A stretch of DNA of 64,000 bases from Xiheibacterium sp038325765 (GTDB lineage Bacteria > Myxococcota_A > Polyangia > Nannocystales > Nannocystaceae). The stretch spans positions 1 through 64,000 of the forward strand of contig JBBQJI010000021.1 in the NCBI GenBank assembly GCA_038325765.1, written 5' to 3'. Both the position numbers and the translations under genes were made by a program. Below, one piece after another: positions 24,729-34,253 of this stretch. How positions within the stretch are numbered: the first letter of the stretch is position 1; every line of letters starts with the position of its first letter. The notes beneath the pieces were generated by a model. It made no database searches. It had not been told where the DNA came from and saw nothing but the letters and a program-made list of their open reading frames with translations.

Positions 24729-26407
24729 CGGAACCACACGAGCGCATCGACCTCGGCGTCGCCGGTGGGACGGTTCCACTGCGGAGCGAAGTCGACCTGG
24801 CGCTCACGCAACGTCGCCACCAGCGCCGTGGCTTCTTCGACATAGCGTCGGCGCTCGGCGAGCACGTGGGCCTCGGACATCGGCGCCTCGTGATCGCCAG
24901 CGGCGAACGACTGCGCGGCGTCCTCGAGCGCCGCCACGGTGAGTTCAATCGGCTCGACGTCGGGCGCCGGCCGCTCGACGTGGCACCACACGCCGTCGTA
25001 CCAGCCCAGGCGATACAGCGGCACGAAGCATTCGCCGTGGTCGGCGACGAACTCGACGGCCGCCAGCAGGTATTCGAGGTCGTCGGCGTTGGCGTAGAAC
25101 GGGATCGTCATCCGTACCCAGCCCGGCTTGATGCCGCCCAGACCACGGCGTATCGCCGCCCGGAAGCGCTCCGATTCGGGCCGATCGATGCCGAGCAGGC
25201 GATGGCCGTAGGGCCCGGCGCACGAGCAACCGGCGCGGTTCTGGATGCCAAAGAGATGATCGAGCAACACGCTGACCAGATCGTGGTGCAGCCCCTCGAC
25301 ATTGAACGAGAGGATCGCCAGCCGCGGCAGCGATGCCGAGCCCAGCAGCTTGATCCGTGGGTGACGGCCGAGCCGCTGCAGTGCCCGCCGGGCGAGCTCG
25401 GTCTCGTGGGCCAAGATGCGTTCGGGCCCGATCATCTCTTTGACCAGAAATGCCGTACCGGCCCTGACATCGCCCAGGATCGACGGCGTGCCCGACTCCT
25501 CGCGCTCGTCGAGGCGATGGGTGTAGTCGACGGAGTCGCGCGTCGCGCCGGCGACGTAGTCGACGGTGCCGCCACCGGGACGATCGGGCACCCGCGAGCG
25601 GAACAGCGCTCGGTTCGCCACCAACACGCCCGACGCCTGGGGACCACCGATGAACTTGTGGGTCGACAGGAAGATCGCGTCCATGTGCCGGCCCGGATCG
25701 CCCGCATGCATGTCGATCGGCACATACGGGCCGGCCGCGGCGAAGTCGAAACAGGCGTAGGCGCCGTGGCGATGGAGGATCTCGGCGACGGTACCCACGT
25801 CGGTGAGCACACCGGTGACGTTCGACGCCGCCGAGAAGCTGCCGATCTTGAGCGGACGATCGGCGAACGACTCCAGCTTGCGCTCGAGGTCGCGCAGATC
25901 GACGCGGCCGTCGCCGTCGAGTCCGACCTCGACGACCTCGGCCACCGACTCGATCCACGGCAGCTCGTTGCTGTGGTGCTCGTAGGGCCCGAGCAGCACC
26001 ACCGGCCGCTGCGCAGCGGGGATGTGCTTGGACAGCCCGAACTGGCGCTCGAGGGGCTCGGAGATCACCAGGCCCAGCAGGCCGACCAGCTTGTTCACCG
26101 CGGCGGTCGCCCCGGCGCCGGTGAACAGCACCTCGTCGTCGGGTCCCGCCCCGACCGCCCGATGGATGAGCAACCGCGCCTTCTCGCGCAGCGACGTCAT
26201 GATCCGCCCCGTCGACGACACCGCGGTGTGCGAGTTCGCGTAAAACGGCCGGATGCGCCGGATCCAGCCCTCGACGAAGTGCAGGTAGCGGCCGGTCGCC
26301 GTCAGATCGGCGTAGCAGATGAGTCGACGGCCAAAAGGCGTCTCGACGCACGCCCGGCGGCCGACCTCGTGGCTCCGGATGAAGGCGGCGACCTCGTCGA
26401 AGTCCAT
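24602..26407 (-). CDS. PLP-dependent class V aminotransferase / cysteine desulfurase-like
   Basis: 601 residues, much longer than IscS-type enzymes (about 400). The fold-type I core includes YANSHTAVSSTG, DDEVLFTGAGATAAVNKL, EHHSNELPW, FDFAAAGPYVPIDM and the PLP-Lys motif FLSTHKFIGGPQASGVL. The sequence CSCAGPYGHRLL near residue 400 resembles the Cys loop of cysteine desulfurase-like proteins. The C-terminal 120 residues (after FVPLYRLGWYDGVWCHV) are an extension of unknown role. ATG 26407 is preferred over GTG 26416 because TACGGT ends 7 nt upstream. The 3' end overlaps the kinase gene by 127 bp, so the extreme C terminus is uncertain. Confidence 0.8.
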   Translation of the reverse strand: MDFDEVAAFIRSHEVGRRACVETPFGRRLICYADLTATGRYLHFVEGWIRRIRPFYANSHTAVSSTGRIMTSLREKARLLIHRAVGAGPDDEVLFTGAGATAAVNKLVGLLGLVISEPLERQFGLSKHIPAAQRPVVLLGPYEHHSNELPWIESVAEVVEVGLDGDGRVDLRDLERKLESFADRPLKIGSFSAASNVTGVLTDVGTVAEILHRHGAYACFDFAAAGPYVPIDMHAGDPGRHMDAIFLSTHKFIGGPQASGVLVANRALFRSRVPDRPGGGTVDYVAGATRDSVDYTHRLDEREESGTPSILGDVRAGTAFLVKEMIGPERILAHETELARRALQRLGRHPRIKLLGSASLPRLAILSFNVEGLHHDLVSVLLDHLFGIQNRAGCSCAGPYGHRLLGIDRPESERFRAAIRRGLGGIKPGWVRMTIPFYANADDLEYLLAAVEFVADHGECFVPLYRLGWYDGVWCHVERPAPDVEPIELTVAALEDAAQSFAAGDHEAPMSEAHVLAERRRYVEEATALVATLRERQVDFAPQWNRPTGDAEVDALVWFRYVETDSMAPVADADADARSIARHGSEWASDSSATASAEPSR

Positions 26408-26414
26408 CGCCGGC

Positions 26415-26420
26415 ACCGTA
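26415..26420 (-). promoter_or_regulatory. Leaderless -10 element TACGGT
   Basis: TACGGT on the minus strand ends 7 nt before ATG 26407 of the aminotransferase gene. Confidence 0.5.
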
Positions 26421-26453
26421 CCACGGCGCCCTGGGCGCGCCGTGGCAGCGGCG

Positions 26454-27614
26454 TCAGACCGAACAGAACGCTTCGTAGTCGATGAGTTCGATCTGCTCGG
26501 GCGGCTTGCTGCACACGCGGCAGGCCGGATCCTTGCGCAGCTTGAGCGTCCTGAACTTCGTCGCGAGCGCGTCGAACATCAAGAGCCGGCCGGACATCGT
26601 CTCGCCGATGCCGACGATGAGCTTGATCGCCTCGTTGGCCTGCAGCGTGCCGAGCAACCCCGGCAAGACGCCGAGCACGCCCGCCTCCTGACACGACGGC
26701 GCCATGCCCGGGGGCGGCGGATCGGGGTACAGGCAGCGGTAACACGGACCGCTGTCGGGCAAAAACGTGGTGAGTTGGCCCTCGAAGCGGAAGATCGAGG
26801 CGTGGATGACCGGCTTGCGCAGCTTGAGCGCCGCGTCGTTGAGCAGGTAGCGCGTGGGGAAGTTGTCCGCGCCATCGATGATCAGATCGTACGGCGCGAT
26901 GATCTCGAGGACGTTCTCGGAAGACAGGCGGGTCTGGTGGGCGATCACCTTCACGTCGGGGTTGAGCAGCTGCAGCGTCTTGCGGGCGCTCTCGACCTTC
27001 GGCATCCCCAACCGCTCGATGTTGTGCAGCACCTGACGCTGCAGGTTGCTCTCGTCGACGACGTCATCGTCGACGATGCCGATGGTGCCGACGCCGGCGG
27101 CGGCGAGGTACAGCGCCGAGGGCGAGCCCAGGCCACCGGCGCCGAGGAACAGCACCTTGGCGTCGAGCAGCTTGCCCTGCCCCGCCTCGCCGACCTCGGG
27201 CAGCATCACGTGCCGGCTGTAGCGCTTGATCTGCTCGGGCGTCAGCGACCGCGGCCTTTCGAAGGCATAGCCCGCGTTCTTCCAGGCGCGGAATCCCCCG
27301 GCCAGCGACGACACCCGGGTGTAGCCGAGATCGTGGAGCGCCCGCGCAGCGAGGGCCGAGCGCGTGCCGCCGGCGCAATAGAGGATCAGCTCGCGGTCAC
27401 GCTCGGGCACGGCGTCTTCGATCTTCAGCTCGAGGAACCCGCGGGGGATCCACTGCGCGCCGCCGATGAAGCCCTGCTCGTACTCGTCGCGCTCGCGCAC
27501 GTCGAAGAGCGCGGGCGCTTCGGCACCCGCTTGCATGCGAGCGCGGGTGTCCTCGACCGAGATCTCGCGGATACTGGACTTAACGGTGTCGAGCAGTTGC
27601 TGGAAGGTCGGCAT
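26454..27614 (-). CDS. moeB: Rhodanese-MoeB/ThiF adenylyltransferase fusion
   Basis: 386 residues. An N-terminal rhodanese domain (about 20-115: LFDVRERDEYEQGFIGGA, catalytic Cys loop LYCAGGTRSALA) is followed by an E1-like adenylyltransferase (from about 125: RYSRHVMLPEVGEAGQ, LFLGAGGLGSPSALYLAAAG, DDDVVDESNLQRQVLH, DGADNFPTRYLLND). Two zinc CxxC pairs (CYRCLYP and CRVCSK) are present. It activates the C-terminal Gly of a ThiS/MoaD-like sulfur carrier with ATP. The rhodanese is usually C-terminal in MoeB/MOCS3 proteins, so this order is reversed. ATG 27614 has GGAGA 7 nt upstream. Sulfur could come from the cysteine-desulfurase-like enzyme encoded next to it on the same strand. Confidence 0.88.
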   Translation of the reverse strand: MPTFQQLLDTVKSSIREISVEDTRARMQAGAEAPALFDVRERDEYEQGFIGGAQWIPRGFLELKIEDAVPERDRELILYCAGGTRSALAARALHDLGYTRVSSLAGGFRAWKNAGYAFERPRSLTPEQIKRYSRHVMLPEVGEAGQGKLLDAKVLFLGAGGLGSPSALYLAAAGVGTIGIVDDDVVDESNLQRQVLHNIERLGMPKVESARKTLQLLNPDVKVIAHQTRLSSENVLEIIAPYDLIIDGADNFPTRYLLNDAALKLRKPVIHASIFRFEGQLTTFLPDSGPCYRCLYPDPPPPGMAPSCQEAGVLGVLPGLLGTLQANEAIKLIVGIGETMSGRLLMFDALATKFRTLKLRKDPACRVCSKPPEQIELIDYEAFCSV

Positions 27615-27851
27615 GTCATTCTCCGGTTTCGTGCCGCAATTTCGGATCGCCCCTGGGCGGCCTCGAAACTTGGCCCATCGCCGCTCGCCGGTCAAACCGC
27701 CCGATCGAGGGGGCGAGATTCCCCGGGCCTCTGGGCGTAAATGCGCCCTCGGTGTGGGAGGCGGCCCGTGCGCCCCGGGATGCGCGATGGCCCGCTGCGG
27801 CTGCGCCAGGTATATGAAGGCTGCTCGGAAGTCCGACATCGCGTGCCCGAG

Positions 27852-27904
27852 GCGTACCCCCCGAGCGCGTACCCCCCGAGCGCGTATCCCCCGACAGCGT
27901 ACCC
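27852..27904 (+). repeat. 15-bp tandem repeat abutting the moxR start codon
   Basis: Units GCGTACCCCCCGAGC (two exact copies), GCGTATCCCCCGACA and a partial GCGTACCC run directly into ATG 27905. No Shine-Dalgarno site is present in this C-rich array. The divergent moeB/moxR interval (27615-27904) otherwise shows nothing recognisable. Confidence 0.8.
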
Positions 27905-28896
<992 letters not shown>

Positions 28897-28900
<4 letters not shown>

Positions 28901-29883
28901 ATGCGATGACGACAGCCGAGGGCAATCCGGCTGTGGGCGCGTTGGTGCCGTCCGACCTCGGCGAGCTGCTGCAGACCCGCGTGCTGCGCGTGCGGCGGCC
29001 GGTGTGGGGTCGCGGGCACGGTCGGCACGCGTCGCGCCGGGTCGGCCTGGGCCTCGATTTCCGCGACCACCGCGGCTACGTGCCCGGCGACGATCCGCGG
29101 CAGCTCGACTGGCGTGCCGCGGCGCGCCGCGATCGCCTCGTGCTGCGCCAGAACGAGTCCGAGGACGAGCTCGCCATCGTCATGGTGCTCGATGCCGGCG
29201 CGAACATGGCGTACGGCGCGGGCCCGCACGCCAAGATCGCGGCGGCGCGTGGGCTCTTGGCTGCGTTCGCGTGGACGGCGATCCGTCAGGGTGATCGGGT
29301 GGGTCTCGTCATCGCGCGGGACGGCGCCATCGATGCCGCGCTGGCGCGACCCGCCGCGGGCCGCGACCGACTCGAGTCGATCAACCGCGCACTGATGGCC
29401 GCCGAGCCGTCGGGGCGCGCGCCCATGCGGGGGCTGCTCGACCACGTGGCGCCGCGCCTGCCCGCGCGCAGCTTGGTGGTGTTCGCCTCCGATCTGCTCG
29501 ACCCCGCGACCACCGTCGACGACGCCGCTGCCGTCGCCGATGAGCTGCTCGGCGGCCTCGCCCAGCTGCGCGCCCGCGGCCACGATGTGCTGGTGCTCCA
29601 GACGCTGCACCGCGACGAGCTCGAGTTCCCGTGGGATGGGCACCGCGTGGTCCGCTTCGTCGATCCCCGCGGGATCCGCAGCGACGTCGAGGGCTCCGCG
29701 TCGAGCCTGCGCAGCCGCTACCTCGCGCGGCTGCAACAGCACTTGGATGCGCTCGAGGCCGGCTGCGAATCCCAGGGCATCATCTTGGTGCGCGTGTGCT
29801 CCGACGAGGCGCTCGGCCGCACCTTCGCGGGGCTGCTCGGCCGCCTCGCCGGCGATCCGGCCGCCGCGGGGGTGGCCCCGTGA
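28897..29883 (+). CDS. DUF58 domain protein
   Basis: 328 residues. The DUF58 hallmark GLDFRDHRGYVPGDDPRQLDW is at about residues 50-70, preceded by RPVWGRGHGRHASRR, and is followed by a degenerate vWA-like fold (IVMVLDAGANMAYG). No transmembrane helices are seen, unlike many family members. GTG 28897 overlaps the moxR stop as GTGA, mirroring the next junction; ATG 28906 is an alternative. DUF58 proteins act with MoxR ATPases and Bat proteins in envelope stress tolerance, although the mechanism is not settled. Confidence 0.85.
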
Positions 29884-31964
29884 CGCTGCTGGCCCCCGCG
29901 CTGCTCCTGGGCCTGGTGGGCCTGGCGATCCCGATCGCCGCCCACCTGCTGGGGCGCGAGCCGCCGCGCACGATCCCCTTTGCGGCGCTGCGATTCCTCG
30001 CGCCCGAGGATCCCACGGTCACCCGGCGGCGGGCGCTGCAGAACCCGCTGCTGCTCGCGATCCGGTTGCTGCTGCTGGCGCTCGCGGTGCTGGTGCTCGC
30101 ACGGCCGGCCAGCCTCGATCCCAGCGGCGTCGCCATCGTCGCCGAGCCCCACGACGCGGTGTTGCTCGTCGACGGGTCGGCGGGCATGACCCTGCGCCTC
30201 GACGATCGCACGCTGATGCAGCGCGCGGCCGAGCGAGCCGACGAGGTGCTCGCCTCGCTGCCGAGCGACACGCGCGTCGGACTCCTGACGACCGATCCCG
30301 GCGGTCCGACCCTCGAGCCCACCGCCGACTTCGACCGCATCCGCGCGGCCCTCGAGGAGTGGATCGCCACCGGTGCGCCGCGACCCGGCGCCTGGACGAT
30401 GGCCGACGCGCTGCCGCGGGCGGCCCAGCTCCTCGGCGACGCCCAGGCCGATCGCAAGCGCGTGGTCTATGCGATCTCCGACGCGACCGACGGCGGTCTG
30501 GGCGGCCTCGCCACGGCCACGGCCGATGGGCTGGTGGTCGTGCCGTTGGCCGCAGTGCCGCCCGACACGGCGCCGCCCACCCACGTCGGCATCACCGAGC
30601 TCGCCTGGGAGGCGGCCCCGGAGATCGACCCGCGGGCCGTCCGCATCCGCGCGGTCGTCCACCGCGAAGGCGGCGGAGACGACGTCCTGGAGGTCGGCGT
30701 GACCCTCAGCATCGGTGCGCCCGAGGTGACGCGCGGCACCGTCGCGCTCGCGGCCGGCGCCACGGCGCCGGTCGAGTTCACCCACGTGCTGCTCGGCGAG
30801 GAGCGCTCGGTCGCGGCGAGCGTCGCTCTCGATCTCGCGGACGACCCGCTGCCTGTCGACGACGTCCGCCACGTGTGGCTGTCGGCCGACGACGCGATCG
30901 AGGTGACTATCGTGAACGGTGATCCAAGCGAGCTGCGCGCCCATGACGAGGTGTTCTTCCTCGCCACCGCCGTGGGCGTGACCGATCACCAGCAGCGGCT
31001 GCGCATCGTGAGCCTCGCGCCTGATCAGCTCGACAGCCGCATCCGCGAGCGCGGCGACAAGGCGTTGGCCCGCACCGACGTGCTCGTGCTCGCCAACACG
31101 CGCGCACCGGGCGAGGACATCGCGCCGGCGATCGTGGCCGCGGTGCAGCGCGGGATGGGGCTGTGGATCACGATGGGCGATCGCACCGAGCCCGACGCGT
31201 ACAACGCCCGCCTCGGCGCAGCTTTGCCGCTGCTGCTCCGCGAGACGATTCAGGTGGGGACGGCGCCAGGCCTCGCCGAGGCGCGCATCGAGGGCTTCGC
31301 GCCACCCGATCTCTCGCACCCCGTGTTCCGCGGCTGGGGCGGTGAGCTCGGACTCACGGGCGCGCGGGTCCGCAAGATCGTGCTGTGCGAGCCGGATCCC
31401 ACCCGCGGCGCCGCGATCGCGCTGGCGTACACCAGCGGCGCGCCGGCGCTGGTCACCCGTGATCTCGGCTCGGGGCGCGTCGCACTGCTCACGACCACCG
31501 TCGACCGGGACTGGGCCGACCTGCCGCTGCGTCCAGGGTTCGTGCCGCTGGCGGCGGCCGTGCTCGACTACCTCGGCGATGCCGGGGCGGGGGCTCGGGC
31601 GGCGTCGGGGTTCGTCGGTGAGCCCAAGCTGTTGCGGGGCGCTGCGGCCCTCACGGTGACCACGCCCGATGGCCGGTCTCTGACGGCGCCGGTCGACGCC
31701 AGCGGTGCGGCGACGTTCCGCGAGACGTTCTTGCCCGGGCACTACGTCGCCGAGGCCGAGGACGAGCGCATCACGTTCGTGGTCGCCGTCGACCCGCGCG
31801 AGAGTGACACGCACTGGCGTGACATCGCCCCGGCTGCGGCGACCGACGGCAGCCGAGCCGCGATCGCGCTGCCGCGTTGGCGCTCGTTGGTGATCCTGGT
31901 CGCCCTACTGCTCGCGGCCGAGTCGCTGCTGCGGCTCGGCCGGCCGGCGAAACGCCGAACCTGA
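29880..31964 (+). CDS. BatA-like membrane vWA protein
   Basis: 694 residues. The N-terminal BatA-type segment has two hydrophobic stretches (LLAPALLLGLVGLAIPIAAH and NPLLLAIRLLLLALAVLVLA) flanking FAALRFLAPEDP. A vWA-like domain follows (AVLLVDGSAGMTLRLDD), with the MIDAS DxSxS motif partly degenerate (DGSAG). The middle contains a glutamine-amidotransferase-like region (DVLVLANTRAPGEDIAPAIV, GMGLWITMGD). A C-terminal helix (WRSLVILVALLLAAESLLRL) anchors it. GTG 29880 overlaps the DUF58 stop (GTGA). It probably forms the membrane effector of the MoxR module. Confidence 0.82.
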   Translation: MTLLAPALLLGLVGLAIPIAAHLLGREPPRTIPFAALRFLAPEDPTVTRRRALQNPLLLAIRLLLLALAVLVLARPASLDPSGVAIVAEPHDAVLLVDGSAGMTLRLDDRTLMQRAAERADEVLASLPSDTRVGLLTTDPGGPTLEPTADFDRIRAALEEWIATGAPRPGAWTMADALPRAAQLLGDAQADRKRVVYAISDATDGGLGGLATATADGLVVVPLAAVPPDTAPPTHVGITELAWEAAPEIDPRAVRIRAVVHREGGGDDVLEVGVTLSIGAPEVTRGTVALAAGATAPVEFTHVLLGEERSVAASVALDLADDPLPVDDVRHVWLSADDAIEVTIVNGDPSELRAHDEVFFLATAVGVTDHQQRLRIVSLAPDQLDSRIRERGDKALARTDVLVLANTRAPGEDIAPAIVAAVQRGMGLWITMGDRTEPDAYNARLGAALPLLLRETIQVGTAPGLAEARIEGFAPPDLSHPVFRGWGGELGLTGARVRKIVLCEPDPTRGAAIALAYTSGAPALVTRDLGSGRVALLTTTVDRDWADLPLRPGFVPLAAAVLDYLGDAGAGARAASGFVGEPKLLRGAAALTVTTPDGRSLTAPVDASGAATFRETFLPGHYVAEAEDERITFVVAVDPRESDTHWRDIAPAAATDGSRAAIALPRWRSLVILVALLLAAESLLRLGRPAKRRT

Positions 31965-32007
31965 GGCACTCCGGCCGTCCCGTCGGACCCGCCACTTGCG
32001 GCGGGGG

Positions 32008-32114
32008 TCGGGATACGGCGCGCGATCAGCCGGCGGTGCCGCTCGGGGCATAGAGGGTACGCAGATGCCAGCGTCCCGTCGGGATACGGTGCGCGATTAG
32101 CCGGCGGTGCCGCT
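32008..32114. repeat. Imperfect 36-bp direct repeat duplicating a gene end
   Basis: Copies at 32008-32043 and 32079-32114 match at 34 of 36 positions. The second copy contains the stop codon of the Cys-rich lipoprotein gene. The first copy is an extra gene-end fragment downstream of it. Confidence 0.8.
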
Positions 32115-32660
32115 GCTGTCGGGATCGGGGGAAGCAGTCGTGCTCGACGACGAGTCGCCGCCGTCCGACGTGGTCTCCGGCAACGGCGTACCGGTGTCGT
32201 CGGGATCGGTCGATCCGGGCTCGCCGGTGGTGAGATCCGCCAGATCCACGCAGGTCTGCGACAGGCACTCGAGACCGGCGTCGCAGCCACCACCCGGCGT
32301 GCACGGGCAGGTCTCGGTGCCGACCGGGCACTGCGGACCGGGGTCGACGCAGAAGTCCGACAGACACAGGAGGCCGGGATCACACGCGCCGCCGGTCGTG
32401 CAGTGACAGCCGTCGCTGCCCGCCGGACACGCATCGCTGATGCAGATGTTGAGGTTCGTGTTGCAGAAGAAGCCCGGGTTGCACGAGCCACCGCTGGTGC
32501 ACGCACAACCCTCGCTCCCGACACCGCAACCGCCGCCCGTGCTGCCGTACGAGTCGTCGTAGGTTTCACCCTCGTCGGCGGTGATGAAGCACGCCGTCAG
32601 TCCACAGGACGACGGCGCGGCCATGCTCAGGATGAACGCCAGACGGAGTGCACGCATCAT
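32097..32660 (-). CDS. Small Cys-rich secreted protein with three CDPGL modules
   Basis: 187 residues. A signal peptide (MMRALRLAFILSMAAPSSCG) is followed by three copies of a 30-residue, six-Cys module of the form C-x3-G-x3-C-x-C-x2-GG-x-CDPGL-x-C-x4-CV (CGVGSEGCACTSGG, CPAGSDGCHCTTGG, CPVGTETCPCTPGG). The tail is Ser/Thr/Asp-rich and disordered. The same module occurs in the lipoproteins at 39190 and 62648. Function is unknown, probably a surface protein. The start is supported by TAATCT ending 6 nt upstream. Confidence 0.7.
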   Translation of the reverse strand: MMRALRLAFILSMAAPSSCGLTACFITADEGETYDDSYGSTGGGCGVGSEGCACTSGGSCNPGFFCNTNLNICISDACPAGSDGCHCTTGGACDPGLLCLSDFCVDPGPQCPVGTETCPCTPGGGCDAGLECLSQTCVDLADLTTGEPGSTDPDDTGTPLPETTSDGGDSSSSTTASPDPDSSGTAG

Positions 32661-32666
32661 GCGATC

Positions 32667-32672
32667 AGATTA
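32667..32672 (-). promoter_or_regulatory. Leaderless -10 element TAATCT
   Basis: TAATCT ends exactly 6 nt before ATG 32660. Confidence 0.55.
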
Positions 32673-32833
32673 GAGCGTGAGCGTTCGATCTACAAGGCGC
32701 ATGTGATCGATTGTGCCGCTTCGAGCGCGCTGCGAATGATCTGCAGCACGTCGGTGTCGGCGCCGGCCGTGCTCAGGGCGCGTTCGCTCGCAGCGCCGCG
32801 ACGCCCGGCCGTGCGGGAGACCGTCGCGTTCGC

Positions 32834-33391
32834 TCACGGTCGCGGCGTCCGCGGGCGCAGGCCATGCCGCTCGAGCACCACGACGTCGTAGCGCGGTTGC
32901 CCCGGGACCGGCCGGGGGCTGGGCTGCAGGGCGGGTTGGGGTCTCGGCTCGGGTTGGGGGACCTCGGTCGCGACCTCGTTCCACTGCGCCGGATCGAGCG
33001 GGGCAAAGTACGTGTCACCGGGGGGCGATGCGTGCACCCGGGTGAGGTAGATGCGGTCGGCGATGGGTAGGGCTTCGCGGTACAGCGCGGCGCCGCCGAT
33101 CACGAACGCCTCGTCGTCCCCGCCCGCGCGCGCGACGTCGATGGCCGCCGCGAGCGAAGCGACCACGGTGCAGCCGGGCAGCTGCAGCGTCGGATCCCGC
33201 GAGAGCACCACGTTGTGCCGGCCCGGCAACGGTCGACCGATGGACACGAACGTGTGTCGACCCATCACGACGTGGTGACCGAGCGTCCGCTCGCGGAAGC
33301 GCCGTAGATCCCCGGGAAGGTGCCACGGCAGCGCGCCGCCGATCCCGATGACGCCGTTGTCGGCGACCGCGACGATGATGGCGATCTCCAT
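32834..33391 (-). CDS. folA: Dihydrofolate reductase
   Basis: 185 residues from ATG 33391; a GTG at 33412 would overlap the thyA stop as GTGA. The enzyme reduces dihydrofolate to tetrahydrofolate with NADPH. Motifs are IIVAVADNGVIGIGGALPWH, catalytic Asp28 in LPGDLRRF, VVMGRHTFVSIGRPLPGR, NVVLSRD, FVIGGAALYREAL and the strand YLTRVHA. Between the last two strands lies a Pro/Gln-rich insert (PQPEPRPQPALQPSPRPVPG), unlike typical enzymes. It follows thyA in the usual thyA-folA order, recycling the dihydrofolate that thymidylate synthase produces. Confidence 0.9.
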   Translation of the reverse strand: MEIAIIVAVADNGVIGIGGALPWHLPGDLRRFRERTLGHHVVMGRHTFVSIGRPLPGRHNVVLSRDPTLQLPGCTVVASLAAAIDVARAGGDDEAFVIGGAALYREALPIADRIYLTRVHASPPGDTYFAPLDPAQWNEVATEVPQPEPRPQPALQPSPRPVPGQPRYDVVVLERHGLRPRTPRP

Positions 33392-33408
33392 CGCGACTGC
33401 CTCGGCGT

Positions 33409-34203
33409 TCACACCGCGACCGGCGCGCGGATCGCCGGGTGGGGATCATAGCCCTCGATCACGATGTCCGCGGGCTCGTACTCGAAGAGGCTCGGCGGGC
33501 GGCGGCGCAGCCGCAGTGTGGGCAAGGGTCGGGGCGCACGGGCGAGCTGCTCCCGGACTTGATCGACGTGGTTCGCGTAGATGTGGGCATCGCCGAAGGT
33601 GTGGACGAGCTCGCCCGGCTCGAGGTCGCACTGCTGGGCCATCATGCAGGTCAAAAGGGCGTACGAGGCGATGTTGAACGGCACGCCGAGGAAGAGATCC
33701 GCGCTGCGCTGATACAGCTGACACGACAGCCGACCGTCGGCGACGTAGAACTGGAACAGGCAGTGGCACGGCGCGAGCGCCATCTGCCCCAGATCGGCGA
33801 CGTTCCAGGCGCTGACGATCATCCGCCGCGAGTCGGGGTCGCGACGCAAGGTGGCGATCACCTCGGCGATCTGATCGTGCACGGTGCCATCGGGCAAGGC
33901 CCACGACCGCCACTGCTTGCCGTAGATGGGGCCGAGATCACCCTCGGCGTCGGCCCACTCGTCCCAGATCGTCACGTCGTGCTCGTGCAGCCAGCCGACG
34001 TTGGTGTCGCCGCGCAGAAACCACAGCAGCTCGACGATGATCGAGCGCAGGTGGACCTTCTTGGTGGTGACCAGCGGAAAGCCAGCGCGCAGATCGAAGC
34101 GGAGCTGGCGGCCGAAGACACTGAGCGTGCCGGTGCCCGTGCGATCGGATTTCTGCGTGCCGGTTTCGAGCACGTCCCGTAGCAGCCCAAGGTACGCGTC
34201 CAC
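33409..34203 (-). CDS. thyA: Thymidylate synthase
   Basis: 264 residues, the same length as the E. coli enzyme. It methylates dUMP to dTMP using methylene-tetrahydrofolate. Catalytic Cys146 is in LAPCHCLFQFYV. Other conserved blocks are DRTGTGTLSVFG, WRSW, RRMIVSAWNVAD, CQLYQRSADLFLGVPFNIA and GDAHIYANH. GTG 34203 is fixed as start by TAGGGT ending 6 nt upstream. It is followed immediately by folA. Confidence 0.96.
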   Translation of the reverse strand: MDAYLGLLRDVLETGTQKSDRTGTGTLSVFGRQLRFDLRAGFPLVTTKKVHLRSIIVELLWFLRGDTNVGWLHEHDVTIWDEWADAEGDLGPIYGKQWRSWALPDGTVHDQIAEVIATLRRDPDSRRMIVSAWNVADLGQMALAPCHCLFQFYVADGRLSCQLYQRSADLFLGVPFNIASYALLTCMMAQQCDLEPGELVHTFGDAHIYANHVDQVREQLARAPRPLPTLRLRRRPPSLFEYEPADIVIEGYDPHPAIRAPVAV

Positions 34204-34209
34204 GGCTCG

Positions 34210-34215
34210 ACCCTA
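34210..34215 (-). promoter_or_regulatory. Leaderless -10 element TAGGGT
   Basis: TAGGGT ends 6 nt before GTG 34203 of thyA. Confidence 0.55.
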
Positions 34216-34253
34216 TCACCCCGGCGAGGTGACGGTGCGCGGCCGGCCGCAGT

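Noticed and set aside
29718..31814. Long antisense frame opposite the BatA-like gene (698 codons)
   Set aside because: Amino-acid content is dominated by Arg/Gly/His/Asp, with no family motifs; the plus-strand gene has clear domains and operon overlaps.
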